Source: Microcoleus sp. bin48.metabat.b7b8b9.023 (GTDB taxonomy: Bacteria; Cyanobacteriota; Cyanobacteriia; Cyanobacteriales; Microcoleaceae). From it: a stretch of 64,000 bases of DNA. Below, one piece after another: positions 1-7,192 of the stretch (positions are counted from its first letter, which is position 1; each line of letters begins with the position of its first letter). The notes under the pieces were generated by a model. That model was not told the origin of the DNA. It saw only the letters and a list, made by a program, of their open reading frames with translations, and made no database searches. The translations under genes and the position numbers were made by a program. The DNA lies in assembly GCF_013299185.1 (NCBI RefSeq), contig NZ_JAAFKG010000006.1, forward strand, positions 1-64,000, given 5' to 3'.

Positions 1-136
1 CGCAAGACTCTTTGTTATTCTAAATGTGAGGAAATGCTCAAGCATTCTATTAAATTATTAATACATTACTTGAAGTTTGACGATATTCCCATTCCTGGAG
101 CATTCATACCTTGATTCAGCAACGCCGATTAATGTT

Positions 137-390
137 CAGTTGACAGTTGACAGTTGACAGTTGACAACGACCTCTACCTAGAAGTCCGAGGATTGGATTC
201 ATGAATCGTCTGATTTTAATTTGTCCCGGGAGCATCTCAGTTTTGCATTTATTATAGTGCGAGCGTCCTCGCTCGCGTATTGTATAATACGCGAGCGAGG
301 ACAGCACTCAAAGGAAAAATACTTTTTACAAAAATGAGATGCTCCCTTTCTCCCGGGCTTGGGGCTTTCAACCAATTCTTTTTGGTAATT
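137..390 (+). repeat. Composite CAGTTGA element, copy A (split by a MITE)
   Basis: A CAGTTGA heptamer array (137-167) is followed by a conserved core that starts GACCTCTACCTAGAAG and ends near CCAATTCTTTTTGGTAA. The same array-plus-core arrangement occurs at 14903-15050, 31628-31779, 54636-54777 and, inverted, 60228-60369. In this copy the core is split by the element at 228-346. Rejoining the core across it gives the uninterrupted form seen at 14990-15050 and 31720-31779. Confidence 0.8.
228..346. mobile_element. 119-bp MITE with GGGAGCATCTCA ends, copy 1
   Basis: The ends are inverted repeats (GGGAGCATCTCA and TGAGATGCTCCC). The interior carries the palindrome 'gcgagcgtcctcgctcgcg..'. It sits inside the core of composite repeat copy A. 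The flanks TTTGTCCC (220-227) and TTTCTCCC (347-354) look like an imperfect target duplication. Copies 2 (5868-5986) and 3 (12086-12210) share the ends and the interior and have perfect 9-bp duplications. There is no coding capacity, so movement would need a transposase supplied from elsewhere. Confidence 0.8.
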
Positions 391-429
391 GCTCAACCCC
401 CTTGACAAGAAGACGAGAAAGACATTTGG

Positions 430-477
430 GATTTATGAATTTGCTCGGTAATGCGATCGATGCTTTAGAAGAATCTA
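430..477 (+). pseudogene. Scrap of histidine kinase ATPase domain (N-box)
   Basis: The plus-strand frame reads FMNLLGNAIDALEES, which resembles the N-box of HATPase_c domains. The kinase at 25950-30509 has FMNILSNALDALEE at the equivalent place. No other kinase motif remains on either side. About 16 codons are recognisable, so this is a weak call. It is most simply a gene remnant left in a repeat field. Confidence 0.35.
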
Positions 478-521
478 ATTTTTGTAAAACATATAGCAAT
501 CCTCTCATCAGTCTTAAGTAA

Positions 522-620
522 ACTGTATTGATATATAAAGAGCGCTGAAGCGCAACAACGTACCTAATCTGGTACGTTGTTGCGCTTCAGCGCTCTTTCT
601 TATATATAAAGCAATACAGT
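522..620. repeat. Palindromic GCGCTT/AACAACGTACC element
   Basis: Perfect arms at 537-564 and 571-598 (AAAGAGCGCTGAAGCGCAAC... with its complement) enclose a 6-nt loop. Outer arms ACTGTATTG/CAATACAGT extend the symmetry to 522-620. Relatives lie at 4129-4185, 25881-25945, 32907-33003, 33139-33168 and 63253-63427. Confidence 0.8.
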
Positions 621-844
621 TCACTCATATACTGCTAGTCGTGAAACTCCTCTGAAAAATAGATACAGTTTGCTTCGTTCTTCTCGAAGGACTATCTTAA
701 GTAAACAATATTGCTTTATAATGAGGAGTTTAGTCTTGTGATTTTTATAATGACTTTCCGTCCGAAAACCTCTATAGGTAAAGTGAATATTGCACTTTAC
801 ATATAGAGGTTTTGCGTAAATTCTATCAATAATTAAACCGATGA

Positions 845-1375
845 TTAGTGGGGTAACTTGCTGAGTCCGTACCAGGTTTTAGCACCGACAATTCCATCTT
901 GCGGTATATTCTTGCTGATTTGGAACTGGCGCACTGCGACATCTGTCATCGTGCCAAAATATCCATCAATCCCACCGAAATAGTATCCATTGATTTTCAA
1001 GACATTTTGAACAATTTTCACAGCATTACCAGAACTGCCATTCATCAAGATGGGCATATTCACAGGTGCACCAGAGTATAGTGCTTGCCAAGTTATAGAA
1101 CCGACCATCCCATCTTCAGTTAAAAAGACGCGGTGTTGATAGCCTTTGACTGCTTTTTGAACTAGGACGCCGAAGATACCGTCCATCGCGCCAGAATAAT
1201 ATCCCCAATGATAGAGAAGCTGTTGTAGTTCCTTGACAGCTTGACCTGTGGAACCTATTTGTAAAGTAGGTTTGTTCAGTCCGGCGGTTGCAGCAACTGC
1301 AACATTTGATTGAGGAGTAGCATCGGCGACGATAGCTACAGTTTCATTATTCGTGGTTCTTTCTTCGGTGTACAT
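845..1375 (-). CDS. Peptidoglycan-binding (PG_binding_1) protein, tandem copy A
   Basis: A 176-residue protein with two PG_binding_1 (PF01471-type) repeats at about residues 37-95 and 112-172. Each has the pattern 'GSxGxAVKxxQ..L...GYY.G.iDGiFG..t..AV..fQ' followed by 'DGivG..TW.aL'. Such domains hold cell-wall enzymes on peptidoglycan, but no catalytic domain is attached here and I see no signal peptide, so export is uncertain. The nearly identical paralogue at 1588-2118 shares its upstream sequence, so the pair arose by tandem duplication. The start is supported by AAAGGAA about 8 nt before ATG. Function is unknown beyond likely glycan binding. Confidence 0.85.
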   Translation of the reverse strand: MYTEERTTNNETVAIVADATPQSNVAVAATAGLNKPTLQIGSTGQAVKELQQLLYHWGYYSGAMDGIFGVLVQKAVKGYQHRVFLTEDGMVGSITWQALYSGAPVNMPILMNGSSGNAVKIVQNVLKINGYYFGGIDGYFGTMTDVAVRQFQISKNIPQDGIVGAKTWYGLSKLPH

Positions 1376-1587
1376 AATGTGATTCCTTTGAAGATTTAAG
1401 TTGTGGTCTTTGATATTTCAGGTATAACTGGTGAGATTTGTGGCTGCACAGTCACTTTTTTGAGTGTCACTCATTTGAGTTAGCTAAGTGTATTTGTAGT
1501 GAGGAATATAAGTGCTCAGATTTTTATGAGGACTGAAGTCCTCACTACAAACCAACTGGTAAGGTGTTTGTGGGAACCCAATGCAAC
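1376..1587. promoter_or_regulatory. Duplicated leader of the PG-binding genes, plus an 'aagtcctcactac' repeat
   Basis: The first ~100 bp (1376-1480) match the region upstream of the second copy (2119-2225), including degenerate GTCACTC/GAGTGAC heptads. This leader is probably the promoter region, although no canonical -35/-10 pair is convincing. At 1514-1552 lies one copy of the 'aggactgaagtcctcactac' repeat. Confidence 0.5.
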
Positions 1588-2118
1588 TTAGTGAGGTAAC
1601 TTGCTGAGAGCGTGCCAAGTTTTATAGCCGACAATTCCATCTTGTGCTAAACCCTTGCTGAGTTGGAAATGGCGCACTGCTACATCAGTCATTGGACCAA
1701 AAAATCCGTCAATAAAGCCGAAATAGTATCCATTCAATTTCAGGACATTTTGAACAATTTTCACAGCATTACCAGAACTGCCATTCATCAGGGTCGGCAT
1801 ATTCACAGGTGCACCAGAGTATAGTGCTTGCCAAGTTATAGAACCGACAATCCCATCTTCGATTAAGAAGACGCGGTGTTGATAGCCTTTGACTGCTTTT
1901 TGAACTTGGACGCCGAAGATACCGTCAATCGGGCCGAAATAATATCCCCAATGAGCTAGGAGAGTTTCTAGTTCTTTGACAGCTTGACCTGTGGAACCGA
2001 TTTGTAAAGTGGGTTTGTTGAGTCCTGTTGTTAGACCAACTGCAAAATTTGATTGAGCTGTAGTATCGGCGGCGATCGCCATAGTTTCATTGTTCATGCT
2101 TTTTTCTTCGGTGTGCAT
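1588..2118 (-). CDS. Peptidoglycan-binding (PG_binding_1) protein, tandem copy B
   Basis: Also 176 residues, with the same two PG_binding_1 repeats and only scattered substitutions relative to copy A; the N-terminal 35 residues differ most. There is no signal peptide and no hydrolase domain. The ribosome-binding site is GAAAGGAA. The leaders of copies A and B (about 100 bp, including a 'ttaagttgtggtctttgatatttcagg' type block and GTCACTC repeats) are also nearly identical, so both genes should be controlled alike. Family assignment is firm; cellular role is not known. Confidence 0.85.
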   Translation of the reverse strand: MHTEEKSMNNETMAIAADTTAQSNFAVGLTTGLNKPTLQIGSTGQAVKELETLLAHWGYYFGPIDGIFGVQVQKAVKGYQHRVFLIEDGIVGSITWQALYSGAPVNMPTLMNGSSGNAVKIVQNVLKLNGYYFGFIDGFFGPMTDVAVRHFQLSKGLAQDGIVGYKTWHALSKLPH

Positions 2119-2427
2119 AATGTGTTCCTTTCAATATTTAAGTTGTGGTCTTTGATATTTCAGGTATAACTGGTGCGATTGATGGCTTCACAGTCACTTT
2201 TTCGAGTGTCACTCATTTGAGTGTCACTCAAGCGAGTGACGAACCAAATTAAGAGGTTTGATCGTTCGGACTTCAGTCCTTATCAAAATCCGAGGACTGA
2301 AGTCCGAACGATCAAACCAAATCAAGAGGTTTGATCGTTCGGACTTCAGTCCTTATCAAAATCCGAGGACTGAAGTCCTTACGATCGCACTAATGGGCGA
2401 GCATTACAGCGAATGGGACGATCGCCC
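2119..2427. repeat. Leader of PG-binding copy B followed by tandem foldback repeats
   Basis: 2119-2240 is the leader of the gene ending at 2118, with GAGTGTCACTC heptads. 2250-2391 holds two tandem units of a repeat with 'gaggtttgatcgttcggacttcagtcc' type arms and its complement, related to the AGGACTGAAGTCC family. An open frame runs through it only because the repeats lack stops. Confidence 0.7.
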
Positions 2428-4041
2428 TTACTGTAATTCTCGCAAGGTAGGAATTAAATACTGTGTCAAAGTAAAGGCATCTACACCTAATTCTGTCCGT
2501 TCTTTGGCTGCGGCGATTCCGGCTCTAGCGTGCCACCACGCTGCTGTTACTGCCACTTCTTGGGGGGGGGATTTACGGGCGATCGCACTTGCTAACAATC
2601 CCCCTAACAAGCCGGTGAGAACGTCGCCGCTGCCGCCTCTGGCGAGGGCTGGGGTGCTTTCGGGATTGAGATAGGTAAGGGTACGTGAAGCGTAGCTATC
2701 CCCTAGGGAATCGCCGTCATCCTCCTTCCAACTTATGCAAACTCTGGCTCCTTTGAGCAATACTGTTGCACCGCAAAGCTCTGCCGCTGCTTGAGTTGCG
2801 GCAATTCGATCGCCACTAAGGCCGGCTAATTCGGGAAACAAACGCTTAAATTCGCCCGGGTGAGGGGTGATTATTGTCAGCGATCGGCGTTCCGACAAAA
2901 TGGGAACTGTGCCGAGTTGAGCGAGGATATTTAAACCGTCGGCATCTAAAACCAGAGGTCGATCGCACTCCAGTACAGATTCTACAGCGATCGCCGCTTC
3001 CAATGTCAGACCTGGCCCTGTGGCGATCGCATCGTAGGAGTTCAAATCAATTGCTACCGGCAACTCCTTAATGCCACCGCTTGGGGTTTCGGGACATCCT
3101 ATAACTAATGCCTCTGGTAAATGACTGCTCAACATCGGTTTAATCGACTGAGGGACGGCAATTGACAGCATTCCGACTCCGCTGGCTCTTGCTCCCAATG
3201 CGGCTAAAATTGCGGCTCCGCTGTAACGGCCCGAACCTGCAATAATTAGTAAGTGACCGTTGGTGTATTTGTGCGAAATTGGCGATCGGGGCAATGGCAA
3301 ATGCTGAATTGCCGATGCTTTAGTAATGCGTTGTACTGCTGGAACATCGCCCAATACTGCTGCAATATCTGCAACGGGAATATCAAAATCAATTAATTCA
3401 GAATTGCCGATATATTCTAATGCTTGGTCTTGCAGAAATGCCCGTTTCCACAGCCCCAAACATAATGTATGTTTTGCCCGGATTGCAGTACCCAAAACTG
3501 CGCCAGTATCCGTATGAATTCCCGACGGAATATCTATACTAAAAATCGGGATGTTTAAATTATTTATTTCATCAATCGCGGCGGCTGTCGGGTTAGTGAT
3601 TTCTCGTTCCAACCCAAAACCAAATAAACCATCTACGAGAAAGTCGCAGTTTTTCAGCGGCTCGATTTTATCAACAAATGGAATATCTAAATGACGCGCA
3701 TAATCAGCGTGACTTTTGGTAAGTTCTTTGAGTTTAGAAAACGGGCAGTAAATAACTACTGGGAATCCTTTAAAGTGCAATTCGCGTGCCACAACCAAAG
3801 CATCGCCGCCGTTATGTCCCGGCCCAACCAACACCCCAATAGCTGGGAATTGAGAATTAACAAATTTTTCCTCTTCTTCCCTCTGACTTCTTCCCTCTGA
3901 CTTCAACAGCACCTGAATGCGTCTAGCAATCAGGTGCGCGACTTTTTCCATTAAAGCTGCTACAGGCATTCCAGCAGCAAAAATTCTGGTTTCTATTTGC
4001 CGCATTTGGTCGGCAGTGACAACAAATTTTTGAACAGTCAT
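2428..4041 (-). CDS. nnr: Bifunctional NAD(P)HX epimerase/dehydratase
   Basis: A 537-residue fusion that repairs hydrated NADH/NADPH. The N-terminal YjeF_N epimerase (about 1-230) carries GPGHNGGDA at 73-81. The C-terminal ADP-dependent dehydratase (about 245-537) carries ITPHPGE and the nucleotide-binding GGSGDVLTG at 469-477. Two stretches look like repeat insertions. Residues about 443-453 (GDSLGDSYASR) come from a palindrome-like block at 2684-2714, just before the GSGD motif. Residues about 50-62 (SEGRSQREEEEKF) come from a duplicated CTTCCCTCTGACTT block. Both keep the frame, and the catalytic motifs are intact. It stands alone, divergent from mnmA. Confidence 0.93.
   Translation of the reverse strand: MTVQKFVVTADQMRQIETRIFAAGMPVAALMEKVAHLIARRIQVLLKSEGRSQREEEEKFVNSQFPAIGVLVGPGHNGGDALVVARELHFKGFPVVIYCPFSKLKELTKSHADYARHLDIPFVDKIEPLKNCDFLVDGLFGFGLEREITNPTAAAIDEINNLNIPIFSIDIPSGIHTDTGAVLGTAIRAKHTLCLGLWKRAFLQDQALEYIGNSELIDFDIPVADIAAVLGDVPAVQRITKASAIQHLPLPRSPISHKYTNGHLLIIAGSGRYSGAAILAALGARASGVGMLSIAVPQSIKPMLSSHLPEALVIGCPETPSGGIKELPVAIDLNSYDAIATGPGLTLEAAIAVESVLECDRPLVLDADGLNILAQLGTVPILSERRSLTIITPHPGEFKRLFPELAGLSGDRIAATQAAAELCGATVLLKGARVCISWKEDDGDSLGDSYASRTLTYLNPESTPALARGGSGDVLTGLLGGLLASAIARKSPPQEVAVTAAWWHARAGIAAAKERTELGVDAFTLTQYLIPTLRELQ
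2684..2714 (-). repeat. Small dispersed repeat embedded in nnr
   Basis: On the coding strand this reads as two near-palindromic halves around CCCTAGGGG and ends GCTACGCTTCACG. It encodes GDSLGDSYASR, which the dehydratase family does not need at this place. The size and character match the small dispersed repeats known from Nostoc-type genomes. A partly similar block (TTAGCGTAGCGTGCGC) lies in the broken vapC at 55190-55213. Confidence 0.5.
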
Positions 4042-4128
4042 AATTAGTGATAAAATTTCAGCTAACAGCAGCAGTACCAGCTTGAACAGTTCGCGATCGC
4101 AATTCTGACAATACTTAAAAGAGTTTTT

Positions 4129-4185
4129 AGGTACGTTGTTGCGCTCTTTGCGCCAGATTTAGCGCTAAAGCGCAACAACGTACCT
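4129..4185. repeat. Palindromic GCGCTT element between nnr and mnmA
   Basis: Arms AGGTACGTTGTTGCGCT and AGCGCAACAACGTACCT flank a short asymmetric centre. It is the same family as 522-620. It lies between two divergent genes, so it is not a terminator for either. Confidence 0.75.
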
Positions 4186-4289
4186 TTTTTAATGTACCAG
4201 TTGCGTCCGGGACGGTTGTAGTATTTTTGTGGTATAATTAATTAGATCGATCGAACTTGCGTAACAGTAAAACAGTAGAATAGCAATTT

Positions 4290-4660
4290 ATTTCCGAACC
4301 GTCAGTAACTCAGCCTTAAAGGGACTGAGCTTGTAAGAGAAATCTCTCGCGAGCTGTACTGACCAGCCTAAGTCTTAACTGACTACGTTATTTGAGTCAC
4401 GACACCGGAGAATGCGACGCCAGTTTTCCGCTCTGTCGCTAGTGGTTAAACAGTCTTAAAGTCACTGAGACAGTGCTGCTAGCCTAAAAAGCTTTTATAA
4501 CATTGGCGAGGCGAACATTACTCTCGCAAGAGAGATCGAGGCAACTATACCTCACCGGAGGGGCAACCATACCCCTCCAACCCCGCAAGGGGATTCAAGG
4601 CGGTTGAAACCGCTCTTGGAGTTTCCCACGAGCGGGAGTCAACGCCACGCTCGTTTCCCA
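4290..4660 (+). ncRNA. Multi-hairpin structured RNA upstream of mnmA, HEARO/IscB omegaRNA-like
   Basis: About 370 nt packed with perfect stems on one strand. GTCAGTA 4301-4307 pairs with TACTGAC 4357-4363. Other hairpins are CACTG-aga-CAGTG 4463-4475, CTCTC-GCAA-GAGAG 4521-4534, GAGG/CCTC 4538-4553, GGAGGGG 4557-4563 with CCCCTCC 4572-4578, CCCC-GCAA-GGGG 4581-4592, GCGGT-TGAA-ACCGC 4600-4613, and ACGAGCG 4628-4634 with CGCTCGT 4648-4654. Size, tetraloops and host type fit a free-standing HEARO RNA, the omegaRNA class normally followed by iscB. Here mnmA follows instead and no iscB is present. The structure is seen directly; the HEARO name is an inference from memory of the family. Confidence 0.6.
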
Positions 4661-4676
4661 TTTACCGAACTTTTTT

Positions 4677-5768
4677 ATGAACAAGATTGTCGTAGGCCTC
4701 TCCGGCGGGGTCGATAGTTCCGCAGCAGCCGCAATTTTACACCATCAGGGCTATGAAGTGGTGGGTTTAACGCTGTGGTTGATGAAAGGCAAAGGTCAAT
4801 GCTGCTCTGAGGGAATGGTTGATGCCGCTAAAATTTGCGAAGATTTGGGCGTTCCCCACCACATTGTTGACAGCCGCGAAGTCTTTCAGGCAAGTATTGT
4901 CGATTTTTTGGTGAACGGTTACAGTGCAGGAGTTACACCTCTGCCCTGTTCGCAGTGCAATAAAACTGTGAAGTTCGGGCCGATGCTCAAGTACGCTCGC
5001 GAAGAGTTGGGTATTGAAAAGATTGCTACCGGGCACTACGCTCGCATTACCTATGATACTGCTACCGATCGCTATCAGTTGCTGCGGGCGATCGACCCTG
5101 CGAAAGATCAGTCTTATTTCTTGTACGATTTAACACAGGATTTGCTAGCAGGTACGGAGTTTCCTTTGGGGGAAATCACCAAGACTGAAACTCGCAGAAT
5201 TGCAGCAGAATTTGGCTTGACAACCGCTGATAAGCCGGAAAGTCAGGATTTGTGTTTGGTGGAAAGTAACGGTTCGATGCGGGCTTTTCTCGACAAGTAC
5301 ATTGCGCCGCAAAAGGGTGACATTGTAGACAAGTCTGGCCGCGTACTCGGACAGCACGACGGCGTGCACCACTACACTATCGGCCAGCGGAAGGGCCTGG
5401 GGATTGCCGCACCGGAACCGCTGTATGTGATTGAACTTGATGCTGGTGCTAATCGGGTAATTGTGGGCGATCGCCAGTTGGCGGTAGAATCTGACTGTAA
5501 TGTCCAGAAAGTAAATTGGGTTTCTGTCGCTCCACCGATCGCTCCGATTCGGGCTTCCGTGCAGATTCGCTATCGATCGCAACCCGTCCCCGCTACAATT
5601 ATTCCCGTAGAATCATCCGAAGCAGACGAAAAAGCCAGCGGTACAAGAGTCAAGATCATTTTTGACGAACCGCAGTTGAGCATTACCCCCGGACAAGCCG
5701 CAGTTTGGTATGACGGAGATGTGCTCTTAGGTGGCGGGATTATTGAAAGAAAAAAACTCCCAAATTGA
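4677..5768 (+). CDS. mnmA: tRNA-uridine 2-sulfurtransferase MnmA
   Basis: This 363-residue enzyme thiolates U34 of the Lys, Glu and Gln tRNAs, using sulfur relayed from cysteine desulfurase. It shows the PP-loop GLSGGVDSS at 7-15. The catalytic pair is Cys94 (in [11 protein letters not shown]) and Cys193 (in SQDLCLVE), the expected two reactive cysteines. [10 protein letters not shown] and the C-terminal beta-barrel region are present, and the length is normal. The start codon lies only about 20 nt after the last stem of the structured RNA, and the spacer (cgaacttttttATG) has no good Shine-Dalgarno, so folding of that leader could affect translation. Confidence 0.95.
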   Translation: MNKIVVGLSGGVDSSAAAAILHHQGYEVVGLTLWLMKGKGQCCSEGMVDAAKICEDLGVPHHIVDSREVFQASIVDFLVNGYSAGVTPLPCSQCNKTVKFGPMLKYAREELGIEKIATGHYARITYDTATDRYQLLRAIDPAKDQSYFLYDLTQDLLAGTEFPLGEITKTETRRIAAEFGLTTADKPESQDLCLVESNGSMRAFLDKYIAPQKGDIVDKSGRVLGQHDGVHHYTIGQRKGLGIAAPEPLYVIELDAGANRVIVGDRQLAVESDCNVQKVNWVSVAPPIAPIRASVQIRYRSQPVPATIIPVESSEADEKASGTRVKIIFDEPQLSITPGQAAVWYDGDVLLGGGIIERKKLPN

Positions 5769-6087
5769 TGTTAGGGGCTGGCTCCCGTCCCCACCCCACA
5801 AGAAATCTACCACCATATAAATGTACTCTTTCTCTTTGTGGAACAGGCCGGAAAGCCTGTTCCAAGAGGGAGAATCTCAGTTTTGCAAAAAGCATTTTTT
5901 ACAGTGCGAGCTTAAGAGCTCGCTATCAGTTGCAAGACTCGCGAGCGGGGACGCTCGCACTACAAATTCAAAACTGAGATGCTCCCGTTCCAAGAAACCT
6001 CCCACCAGAAAATTCACTCTTTGTGGAACAGGCATCTTGCCTGTTCCACAATTAAAATTATTGTTCATTTCACAGAGTGAAATTCTC
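5769..6087. repeat. Intergenic repeats downstream of mnmA
   Basis: No gene is seen. It holds two small palindromes of the type GGAACAGGC...GCCTGTTCC (5840-5863 and 6024-6050). Either may act as a terminator for mnmA or for the gene ending at 6088. The MITE at 5868-5986 is inserted next to the first palindrome. Confidence 0.7.
5868..5986. mobile_element. 119-bp MITE, copy 2, with perfect 9-bp target duplication
   Basis: The ends are GGGAGAATCTCAG and CTGAGATGCTCCC. The interior has TGCGAGC/GCTCGCA arms. It is flanked by GTTCCAAGA at 5859-5867 and again at 5987-5995, a perfect 9-bp target duplication cut into a GGAACAGG/CCTGTTCC palindrome. It has the same length as copy 1. It contains no reading frame of its own. 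Confidence 0.88.
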
Positions 6088-6666
6088 TTAACTAACTTTC
6101 TTTTCCAAACGCAACACATTCCCCCTAGCATTGGTGCGGTAAACCCAAGTTTGGCGGCCGTCAGAAACCACAACCCGCCAACCTTCAACAATCATTTGGC
6201 CGCAAATTTCATCAGATTTCGCGAGTCCCAAACAAGTATTCGGCCAACTTTGCCGGCTCGATTCAGTGACTTTCAACTTGTCAGCAGCAATCCCAGTCAA
6301 TTGCGACAACTCTTGGCGAACTGCGGCTGCGACGGTTGCGGGCAATTGGTTCGGAGGATTTTGGCGCGCACCCTCAGCCAAATTGCCCGGTTCGGAAATT
6401 AGACTATTTAGTACCAATCCCGAATAGCTGATTTTTTTTTGATCCCCGACAGCGGGAAATTGCTGCGCTGTTTGCTCATCTTGGTTTTCCACCTGAACGA
6501 GGGACTGTTTGATGGCGCCCGCGTTAGCCGCAGCGGTGTGGATTAGCGCCGGATATATTTCCCATGCCAGAATTCCCGTCAGCACCAAAGCCAAGATTAA
6601 AGGATTAGGCTGCTTTTCACCTCGGTTTTGATTGTTTTGAGAGTTATTTTCGGAGATTGGTTTCAT
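6088..6666 (-). CDS. Membrane-anchored cyanobacterial protein of unknown function
   Basis: A 192-residue protein with a basic, Asn/Gln-rich N-terminus and a single hydrophobic segment at about 24-45 (LILALVLTGILAWEIYPALI), so it is probably anchored with the rest outside the cytoplasm. The second half (about 120-190) has the pattern 'LTGIAADKLKV..S...WPNTCLGLA....C...IVEGWRVVVSDGRQTWVYRTNARGN', which I associate with small extracytoplasmic domains of cyanobacteria; its function is unknown to me. The two cysteines in that segment could form a disulfide. It stands alone and is convergent with mnmA. Confidence 0.75.
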   Translation of the reverse strand: MKPISENNSQNNQNRGEKQPNPLILALVLTGILAWEIYPALIHTAAANAGAIKQSLVQVENQDEQTAQQFPAVGDQKKISYSGLVLNSLISEPGNLAEGARQNPPNQLPATVAAAVRQELSQLTGIAADKLKVTESSRQSWPNTCLGLAKSDEICGQMIVEGWRVVVSDGRQTWVYRTNARGNVLRLEKKVS

Positions 6667-7192
6667 AGTACGCTCTCTGCCTCACTTTACACTCTTGCGC
6701 GATCGCTCCGGAGCACTCAAATGCAGATACTGATATAGACACTGCTGCTGGTGCTGTTTGTTCCTTGGTGCAGAACCGACTTAACAGAGTCGTGCGGCAC
6801 AAGTATCTTATACTCCCTGCTGCCACTTCTGTTTCAGGAAACTTGCACTACCAGTTATTACTTAATTTTTACTTTTAGTATAGTATTGAGCAAAATTTAT
6901 CGCTAGGTAAATCTGCTGAAAAAAAATTGATTTTGGCGGAACATCTCAGTATAAATGACTATTCATCGTGCCCAAACTTCTGAAGGTTTTGTAGACAAGG
7001 GGAGGCGAACTGAGCCAGTGAGAGCCAAGGGATGCCGTACAATCTGCAGCAACAGGACGGGAACGCATGATAAATTAAGCAAGCTATCGCTGATTAATTG
7101 GAGGATTTAGGTTTTCAAGAGCGATCGTCCCCGAAAATAACTTAGTAGCGATCGCTACTTTTTTAGTAACATCTTGTTGAAATATATCAATT
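6667..7192. other. Intergenic region upstream of the SpoIIE-type phosphatase
   Basis: No gene is seen. 6640-6860 is the leader of the leftward gene, AT-rich near 6855-6930. 6985-7090 is G/C-richer with short pairings (for example CTTC-t-GAAG and GAGCC..GAGCC repeats), and could be an untranslated leader for the gene at 7193. I recognise no riboswitch class. HIP1-like GCGATCG sites lie at 7120-7155. Confidence 0.5.

Larger units (their letters stand above)
1..844. other. Repeat-rich intergenic region at left edge
   Basis: I see no intact gene here. The stretch holds a composite CAGTTGA element (137-390) with a MITE inside it (228-346), a short histidine-kinase-like remnant (about 430-477), and a palindromic element (522-620). 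A smaller inverted repeat lies near 762-815, where the 'cctctatag..ttta' arms could terminate the gene that reads leftward from 1375. The short open frames in this stretch run through repeats and have no family resemblance. Confidence 0.7.

Noticed and set aside
2258-2674. 138-codon open frame on the plus strand
   Set aside because: It runs through foldback repeats and then antisense to nnr. The peptide shows the repeat periodicity and no family resemblance.
5821-6402. 193-codon plus-strand frame downstream of mnmA
   Set aside because: It is composed of MITE and palindrome sequence and then antisense to the membrane-anchored protein at 6088-6666.
6985-7090. Possible riboswitch before the SpoIIE-type gene
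   Set aside because: Short complementarities exist, but I could match no known riboswitch core, and the downstream gene gives no metabolite hint.
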